Below are positions 58,974 through 64,000 of a DNA stretch of 64,000 bases, piece after piece (positions within the stretch are counted from its first letter, which is position 1; the number at the start of each line of letters is the position of its first letter). The notes below the pieces were generated by a model, which had not been told where the DNA came from, ran no database searches, and was given only the letters and a program-made list of their open reading frames with translations. The stretch covers positions 1,116,001 to 1,180,000 of the forward strand of contig NZ_JAJLJH010000001.1 in NCBI RefSeq assembly GCF_023231945.1, written 5' to 3'. The position numbers were made by a program, and so were the translations under genes. The stretch is from Scleromatobacter humisilvae. Its GTDB lineage: Bacteria; Pseudomonadota; Gammaproteobacteria; Burkholderiales; Burkholderiaceae_C.

Positions 58974-60227
58974 TCACCTCTTGTTGCGCGAAAGACGCAG
59001 CAGCGCCCCGCTGTGATCCTCCGCGATCAGCACACTGCCATCGCTCATCTCGACCAGACCCACCGGCGAGCCCTGCGGATGGCTGCCATCGCGCTGCTCC
59101 CACCCGGTGACGAGCTCGGTGGGCGCGCCCGTCGGACGCTGATCCTTGTCGAGGCCGACCGCGACGATGCGGTGCCCCGTCGCGCGATAGCCGTGGTAGC
59201 CGACGACCAGCTTGCCGGCCAGGCCCGGCAGCTTGTCGCCCTTGTACAGCAGCATGCCCAGCGGCGCCGCATGCGCGGGCAGCAGCATGTCGGGGGCGAG
59301 CTTCGCGGCGCAATCGAAGCCGCGGTACTCGGGACTGGGCACGCGCTGGTCGTAGCAATAGGGCCAGCCGTAGTCGCCGCCTTGCTGCAGCACGACCAGC
59401 AGGTCGTGCGGCAGTTCGGCGTCGGGCAGCGTCGGATCGGCGTGGTTGATGCCGTCGCGCGAATTGACGGCCACCGCGAGCCTGCCGTTGGCCAGCACGG
59501 CCATCGCCATGCTGTTGCGCAGGCCGCGCGCGTAGGGCGGCTGCTCGTTGGCGTGCCACGTCGCCGCGCGCGCCGGAAAACGCAGCACCGAGCCGCGCGG
59601 CGGGTTTTCCTGCGTCTCGGGACAGGCGGCCTTCGGATCGGGCGCCTTGCCGCCGGCATGGCAGTTGTCGCTGGACGAGCCGACGTTGACGAACAGCGCA
59701 CCGTCGGCGCCGACCGCGAGGCTGGGCACGGGATGGCGGCCGGTCGTCGGCAGCCCGTCGACGATCATGCGCGCGCCCTTGGCCGGGTCGGCCGCGTAGG
59801 GATCGACCTGCAGCACCTGGCCCGTGATGCCGACGTAGAGCGTGCGGCCCGGCCCGCGCACGACCGCGTTGGGCTGCCACAGGTCGTGCAGCACGACCTC
59901 CGGCGCGTGGCGTCCGCCCTTCGACAGCTTGAGCAGCCGGCCCTTGCGGCTCTCCCACGCAACCATGTCGACCACGAACACGTCGTCGTCGATGACCGCG
60001 ACGCCGCGCGCATGGCCCAGGCCTTCGGCGACGAGGCCGACGCACAGCCCGTCCGCCGTCGTCAGCGAAACCGCGGGAAAGCCGTCGCAGTCGCCGGCGG
60101 TGGCGTAGACCTTGCCGGTCGCCGCGCCGGCCCACGGCGGGGCGAGCAGCAGCAGCGACAACAGCGGCGAACGGAACAGGGCTCGGAGACGCACGCGTTG
60201 GCCTTGCAGGTGGGGACGTCGGCGCAT
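58974..60227 (-). CDS. Secreted PQQ-dependent sugar dehydrogenase-like protein
   Basis: A 417-residue precursor with a long signal peptide (ending in AAPPWAGA-like). The mature protein is a six-bladed beta-propeller of the soluble glucose/sorbosone dehydrogenase group: GLGHARGVAVIDDDVFVVD, PPRGSVLRFP, ARGLRNSMAMAVL (with the catalytic-type Arg-rich motif), GGDYGWPYCYDQ and a C-terminal PQGSPVGLVEMSDGSVLIAED. The family uses PQQ and Ca2+ in the periplasm. The stop lies 1 base after that of the convergent SDR gene. Confidence 0.88.
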   Translation of the reverse strand: MRRRPHLQGQRVRLRALFRSPLLSLLLLAPPWAGAATGKVYATAGDCDGFPAVSLTTADGLCVGLVAEGLGHARGVAVIDDDVFVVDMVAWESRKGRLLKLSKGGRHAPEVVLHDLWQPNAVVRGPGRTLYVGITGQVLQVDPYAADPAKGARMIVDGLPTTGRHPVPSLAVGADGALFVNVGSSSDNCHAGGKAPDPKAACPETQENPPRGSVLRFPARAATWHANEQPPYARGLRNSMAMAVLANGRLAVAVNSRDGINHADPTLPDAELPHDLLVVLQQGGDYGWPYCYDQRVPSPEYRGFDCAAKLAPDMLLPAHAAPLGMLLYKGDKLPGLAGKLVVGYHGYRATGHRIVAVGLDKDQRPTGAPTELVTGWEQRDGSHPQGSPVGLVEMSDGSVLIAEDHSGALLRLSRNKR

Positions 60228-60240
60228 TGTGCCGGCAGGC

Positions 60241-61035
60241 TCACGCCACGCCGGCGAGGAAGTCCGCGATCAGGCGCACGACCAGTTCGGGCCGCTCGCG
60301 CGTCGGGACATGGCCGACGCCCGGCAGCATCTCGAGCCGCGCCGGCCCGGCGACGCCGTCGACGATGCGCCGCGGATGGGCCGCGCTGCCGTACTCGTCC
60401 TGCTCGCCATGGATCGCCAGCACGGGACACGTGACGCGCGGCAACGCGTCGTCCAGCGTCCACGCCGCGAACGCCGGATCGAGCCATTGCCCGAGCCAGG
60501 CATCCAGCGCCCACGCGGCCTTGTCGCCGTGATACCTCGCGAGCCGCTTGACCTGCGCCGGATCCGCGAACTGCGCCTGGGCGACGCGCAGGCCGGCGAG
60601 CGTGCGATCCTCGACGAAGGCCTGGGCCGACATCGTGACCAGCGCCTCGCAGTCGGTGGACGTCCGCGCCGCGATCTCGACGGCCATGCCCCCGCCCACG
60701 CTGTAGCCGACGACGACGAAGCGGCCGATGGCCAGCTGCTCGCGCAGCGCCGCGAATCCCGTCGTGGCCTCTTCGGCGACGAAGGCCCGGGAGGGCCGGC
60801 CGCTGCGCGCGTCGGAACGTCCGAAGCCGAGGCGGTCGTAGGCGAGCACGCGTCGGCCTGTCGCGGCGGCGAGGCGTGCGGGAAAGTCGCGCCATAGCTC
60901 GACGCAGCCGATCGAGTCGTGCAGCAGCACGATGGGCGCGCGGGCGGGTTCGGCGGCTTGGGGTTGCCACTGGCGCGCGAACAGGCGGCCGGACGGCGTG
61001 ACGATCCAGTGATCGGTGGGGACGATGGCGCTCAT
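60241..61035 (-). CDS. Alpha/beta hydrolase
   Basis: A 264-residue protein. IVLLHDSIGCVELWRDFPARLA holds the oxyanion region (HDSIG in place of the usual HGxxG), VVGYSVGGGMAVEIAAR the Ser nucleophile (about 113), GEQDEYG the Asp and GVGHVPTRERP the His. Several esterases and C-C hydrolases share this pattern; no substrate can be assigned. It starts 13 bases after the stop of the ornithine-cyclodeaminase-like gene, so the two may be co-transcribed. Confidence 0.88.
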   Translation of the reverse strand: MSAIVPTDHWIVTPSGRLFARQWQPQAAEPARAPIVLLHDSIGCVELWRDFPARLAAATGRRVLAYDRLGFGRSDARSGRPSRAFVAEEATTGFAALREQLAIGRFVVVGYSVGGGMAVEIAARTSTDCEALVTMSAQAFVEDRTLAGLRVAQAQFADPAQVKRLARYHGDKAAWALDAWLGQWLDPAFAAWTLDDALPRVTCPVLAIHGEQDEYGSAAHPRRIVDGVAGPARLEMLPGVGHVPTRERPELVVRLIADFLAGVA

Positions 61036-61048
61036 GGGAGCGCCGAGC

Positions 61049-61966
61049 TTAGCGCGACTCGTAGACCAGGATCGCCGCGGCCAGGTCTTCCAGCGCGGTG
61101 CCCACCGACTTGAAGACGGTGCGCGCGGCCGGATCGCGCGCCAGGCTGCGCGTCGCGGCGAGGTCGGCCAGCGTGCCGCGCACGTCCGCGCGCCGCAGCA
61201 CGCCCATCTCGATCGGATGCAGCAGGTCGCCGGCCTTGGCGAGCGCGTCGGCCGTGTCGATCCAGACCTCGGCGCCGGCGAAGCACGCGTCGTCGGCCTC
61301 GCGCATCGCGGGCGTGAAGCCGCCGATCAGGTCGAGATGGCTGCCGGGCGCGAGCCATTCGCCGTGGATCAGCGGCTCGTTGGCGAGCGTCGCGCAGCTG
61401 ACGATGTCGGCCGTGGCCGCGGCGGTCGCGAGGTCGGTCACGACGCGCGCCGGGATGCCCTCGGCGGCGAGCTTGACGACCAGGCGCAGCGCGGATTGCT
61501 CGTCGCGGCTCCACACCATCACGTCGTCGATCCGGCGCACCGCGCGATACGCCTGCGCGAGCAGGCCGCCGACGCGGCCGGCGCCGACGATCAGCTGGCG
61601 CCGCGCGTCCTCGCGCGCGAGGCGCGAGGCGGCCAGCGCCGACGCCGCCGCGGTGCGGCGCGCGGTGATCTCGCCGCCGTCGATCAGCGCGAGCGGCGCG
61701 CCGGTGCTGGCGTCGAACAGCTGGTAGCTGGCGAAGATGCCGGGCAGACCCAACGCGGCGTTGCCGCGCGCGACGTTGACGATCTTCACGCCGAAGTAGC
61801 GGCCGGGCACCCAGGCCGGCATCACGAGGGCGGTGAGCGCGTCGCCGACCGCGTGCACGTGGCGCGCGGGCACCTCGCAGCCGGCGACGAACTGGCGCTC
61901 GAGCGCATCGATCAACGCGGGGAACGCGAGGGCCCGCGCGGTGGCGGCGGCGTCGAACTGCTTCAT
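61049..61966 (-). CDS. Ornithine cyclodeaminase/mu-crystallin-family protein
   Basis: A 305-residue protein. The N-terminal half carries VKIVNVARGNAALGLPGIFASYQLFDASTGAPLALIDGGEITARRTAAASALAA, the typical OCD signature with the Thr-Ala-Arg segment that binds the carboxylate. LIVGAGRVGGLLAQA is the NAD-binding loop. The family includes ornithine cyclodeaminase, alanine dehydrogenase and ketimine reductases. The substrate here is open. It overlaps the upstream small gene by ATGA. Confidence 0.9.
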   Translation of the reverse strand: MKQFDAAATARALAFPALIDALERQFVAGCEVPARHVHAVGDALTALVMPAWVPGRYFGVKIVNVARGNAALGLPGIFASYQLFDASTGAPLALIDGGEITARRTAAASALAASRLAREDARRQLIVGAGRVGGLLAQAYRAVRRIDDVMVWSRDEQSALRLVVKLAAEGIPARVVTDLATAAATADIVSCATLANEPLIHGEWLAPGSHLDLIGGFTPAMREADDACFAGAEVWIDTADALAKAGDLLHPIEMGVLRRADVRGTLADLAATRSLARDPAARTVFKSVGTALEDLAAAILVYESR

Positions 61967-62319
61967 GGTGCGGGGCGCGGCGAGCGCAGGCCGTGCAGCC
62001 CGAAAATGGAATGCAGCATCTCGTCGTCCCAGGCGCAGCTGGTGTCCTCCGCGTCGACCAGCCGCTCGCCGCGTTCGAGCAGGTGACCCAGCCGCGTGGC
62101 GACCAGCGCCGTGGCCAGGCTCAGCGCCTGCATCGACGAGGCGCCGCAGACATCCGGATAGCGCGGATCGACGCCCTGCAGTTCGGCCGGACAGGCCCAG
62201 CTGCCGTCGTCGGTCGGATAGGGCAAGCCGACGCGGGCCACGACGCGGACCTGCGAGCCGTCGGGCCGCAGCCAGATGAGTTGTTCCGTGGCGATGTAGT
62301 TCGGCGCGCTGGTTCGCAT
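61963..62319 (-). CDS. Conserved-looking hypothetical protein
   Basis: A 118-residue soluble protein beginning MRTSAPNYIATEQLIWLRPDG. ARVGLPYPTDDGSWACPAELQGVDPRYPDVCGASSMQALSLATALVATRL suggests a compact alpha/beta fold with two Cys. The start at 62319 is chosen over the longer frame from 62388 because that one runs into the helicase end. It overlaps the ornithine-cyclodeaminase-like gene by ATGA. Function unknown. Confidence 0.65.
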   Translation of the reverse strand: MRTSAPNYIATEQLIWLRPDGSQVRVVARVGLPYPTDDGSWACPAELQGVDPRYPDVCGASSMQALSLATALVATRLGHLLERGERLVDAEDTSCAWDDEMLHSIFGLHGLRSPRPAP

Positions 62320-62363
62320 GAGCGGCCAGTCTGCACCAAGCGTCCCGCCTTGACCCTTCGTGA

Positions 62364-64000
62364 TTACGCCATTTCGACATGCCACCATGCGGGCAGCAGC
62401 CGCCGGACTTCAGCGCGCCGAAAGCGATCGTCGATCAGGAACACCACGCCGGCGTCGGTGGTCGTGCGGATCACGCGGCCCGCGGCCTGCACCACCTTCT
62501 GCAGGCCGGGGAACAGGTAGGTGTAGTCGTGGCCTGCGCCGAACAGCGTCTCCAGGCGCGCCTTCATCTGCTCGTTGACCGGGTTGACCTGCGGCAGGCC
62601 CAGCGTGGCGATGAAGGCGCCGATCAGGCGTTCGCCGGGCAGGTCGACCGCCTCGGCGAACGCGCCGCCCAGCACCGCGAAGCCGATGCCGCGGCCGCCG
62701 GCGTGGAAGCGCGCGAGGAAGTCGGCGCGCGCGCCCTCGGTCATCTGGCGCGCCTGCGACCACACCGGAACCTCGGGATGCAGCGCCTGGAACAGCTCGG
62801 CGACCTGGGCCAGGTAGTCGAAGCTGCTGAAGAACGCGAGGTAGTTGCCGGGCGCCTGCCCGAACTGGGTCGCCATCAGTTCGACGATGGGCGCGAGCGA
62901 CGCGGGCCGGTGGGCGAAGCGCGTCGACAGCGGCGCCACCTGCACGCGCAGCTGCGCGGCCTCGAACGGCGACTCGACGTCGATCCAGGCAACGTCCGGC
63001 GGCAGGCCCAGCAGGTCGGCGTGGAAGTGCATCGGCGTCAGCGTGGCCGAGAACAGCGTCGTCGTGCGCGCGGCCAGGAAGCGCGGCTTGAGGAACGAGG
63101 CCGGCACCAGGTTGCGCAGGCACAGCGTGACGTCGCGCTGCGCGTCGTCGGCGATCGTCACGTCGAACAGCGAGTGCGTGCCGAAGGACTCGGCCAGGCG
63201 CGTGAAGTGCAGCGTGTCGAAGTAGAACGCGAGCAGCTCGGGCGGCATGTCGTCGGGGTGCGCGGCGGCGTGGTCGCCGATCGCCGAGTTGACGTTCTGC
63301 AGCGCGGTGACGAGGCCTTGCGGCAGCTCCTCGTGCACGGCGTAGGGCTCGAGCTGGCGGCCGAGGATCTCGTTCCACGTGCGCGCGAGCCGCTTCAGCG
63401 AGGGCGCGACCGTGACCGGCGCGCGCGGCCGCACGCCGTCGAGCGCGGCGCGCGACAGCGTGGCCGAATACATCTCGCGCGCCCGCGGCACGAGGTTGTG
63501 CGCCTCGTCGACCAGCACGCCGACGCGCCAGTCGTGCGCGTGCGCGAGGCCGTGCAGCATGCCGTTCAGGTCGAAGTAGTAGTTGTAGTCGCCGACCACG
63601 ACGTCGGCCCAGCGCACCAGCTCCTGGGCCAGGTAATACGGGCAGACCTCGTGCGCCAGCGCGATCGCGCGCAGGCCGGCGCGATCCAGCCGCGGCGCGG
63701 CCTCGGGCGTGGCGCCGACCGCCGCCTGGCGCGCGGCGGGCAGGCGGTCGTAGAAGCCCTTGGCGAGCGGGCACGAGTCGCCGTGGCAGGCCTTGGTCGG
63801 ATGCTCGCAGGCCTTGTCGCGAGCGACCAGCTCGATGACCCGAAGAGGGGCGCCCCCGGTCTGCGGCGTACCGCAGCCAGCCCCCCGCGGGGGCGCGCGG
63901 CCTTGCTCCGGGGCGGCCGAGCGCGGCGGCCGCGCGCTTTCGCCCTCCGTTGTGCAATTGCTCGCCTCGGTGATCGTGCGCAGCGCGTCCAGCGCCAGCG
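62364..64000 (-). CDS. XPD/DinG-like Fe-S superfamily 2 helicase, C-terminal part (5' end outside window)
   Basis: The frame is open from the stop at 62364 to the window edge, so the gene starts beyond 64000. Four candidate Fe-S Cys are in CEHPTKACHGDSC and HEVCPYYLAQEL; after these come WADVVVGDYNYYFD and VLVDEAHNLVPRAREMYS (the DEAH box). SATLTPMHFHADLLGLPP, then GRGIGFAVLGGAFAEAVDLPGERL and QAAGRVIRTTTDAGVVFLIDDRF (motif VI) follow. This order is typical of YoaA/DinG-type helicases. A Pro/Arg/Gly-rich palindromic segment (63838-63955) interrupts the region before the Fe-S Cys in frame. Confidence 0.88.
   Translation of the reverse strand, partial: LALDALRTITEASNCTTEGESARPPRSAAPEQGRAPPRGAGCGTPQTGGAPLRVIELVARDKACEHPTKACHGDSCPLAKGFYDRLPAARQAAVGATPEAAPRLDRAGLRAIALAHEVCPYYLAQELVRWADVVVGDYNYYFDLNGMLHGLAHAHDWRVGVLVDEAHNLVPRAREMYSATLSRAALDGVRPRAPVTVAPSLKRLARTWNEILGRQLEPYAVHEELPQGLVTALQNVNSAIGDHAAAHPDDMPPELLAFYFDTLHFTRLAESFGTHSLFDVTIADDAQRDVTLCLRNLVPASFLKPRFLAARTTTLFSATLTPMHFHADLLGLPPDVAWIDVESPFEAAQLRVQVAPLSTRFAHRPASLAPIVELMATQFGQAPGNYLAFFSSFDYLAQVAELFQALHPEVPVWSQARQMTEGARADFLARFHAGGRGIGFAVLGGAFAEAVDLPGERLIGAFIATLGLPQVNPVNEQMKARLETLFGAGHDYTYLFPGLQKVVQAAGRVIRTTTDAGVVFLIDDRFRRAEVRRLLPAWWHVEMA
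63838..63955. repeat. Palindromic repeat-like segment inside the helicase frame
   Basis: Nested inverted repeats: GCGCCCCC (63850-63857) with GGGGGCGC (63889-63896) around CTGCGG-cgta-CCGCAG (63861-63876). It encodes a Pro/Arg/Gly/Ala-rich stretch of about 40 residues in the helicase. Its style matches GC-rich intergenic repeats of Burkholderiales, so it looks like a repeat inserted in frame. Confidence 0.6.

Noticed and set aside
63838-63905. Start of an insertion sequence or CRISPR-like repeat at the window end
   Set aside because: The inverted repeats are nested within one frame, there is no transposase and no regular repeat-spacer order.

Overview
This is a GC-rich (roughly 70 percent) chromosomal window from a betaproteobacterium, most likely a Burkholderiales member of the Roseateles/Mitsuaria/Rubrivivax kind. 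The assignment rests on the codon bias, on DUF4148 and ExaC/DUF779 genes, on EmrAB-type efflux, and on the lack of any plasmid or phage backbone. About 75 genes are packed tightly, many with ATGA or GTGA stop/start overlaps. No rRNA, tRNA, CRISPR array or intact insertion sequence was seen.

Layout. 1-5000: the end of a MocR-type regulator, a divergent TetR/isochorismatase pair with two operators, and small membrane or stress proteins (MAPEG-like, TspO, PEBP). 5000-7500: an EF-G paralogue preceded by a 16-codon leader ORF and a three-segment attenuator. 7500-13600: two envelope proteins, then a MarR repressor with an EmrAB/outer-membrane multidrug efflux operon. 13700-22600: an S1C-type protease, a CHASE3 protein, pirin, a TRIC channel, a glutathione transferase, acetyltransferases, and glutathione-dependent formaldehyde detoxification (class III alcohol dehydrogenase plus S-formylglutathione hydrolase). 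22600-31400: an ECF sigma-factor island. 31350-34500: a DNA-repair operon (radical SAM protein, two microprotein ORFs, DUF4130-UdgX fusion) behind a LexA-like box. 34600-38600: a MarR/siderophore-interacting pair and small signalling proteins. 38800-42500: an ECF sigma, a Ser/Thr kinase with a TPR-like C-terminus, and a small protein. 42500-53300: a WYL regulator, an acyltransferase, hydrolases, a protease, acetaldehyde dehydrogenase with DUF779, methyltransferases, YceI and SRPBCC proteins. 53300-59000: a POT transporter divergent from a GH39/glucoamylase-family/SDR operon. 59000-64000: a PQQ-type sugar dehydrogenase, a hydrolase, an ornithine-cyclodeaminase-like protein and the C-terminal part of an XPD/DinG-like helicase.

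Three regulatory observations stand out. First, the EF-G paralogue carries every part of a ribosome-sensing attenuator: leader peptide, mutually exclusive hairpins and an intrinsic terminator. Second, seven sites between 24030 and 30890 share the pattern (G/C)G(G/A)AAT(A/T), exactly 16 nt, then (G/A)GT, each in front of a gene or operon of the island that includes the ECF sigma. This defines a candidate regulon with two paralogous anti-sigma factors and one anti-sigma-like protein. Third, the UdgX/radical SAM operon hides two unannotated microproteins and looks SOS-controlled.

Everything here comes from reading the sequence and from family knowledge. No alignments or database searches were run. 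Residue numbers were counted by hand and promoter calls are by eye.
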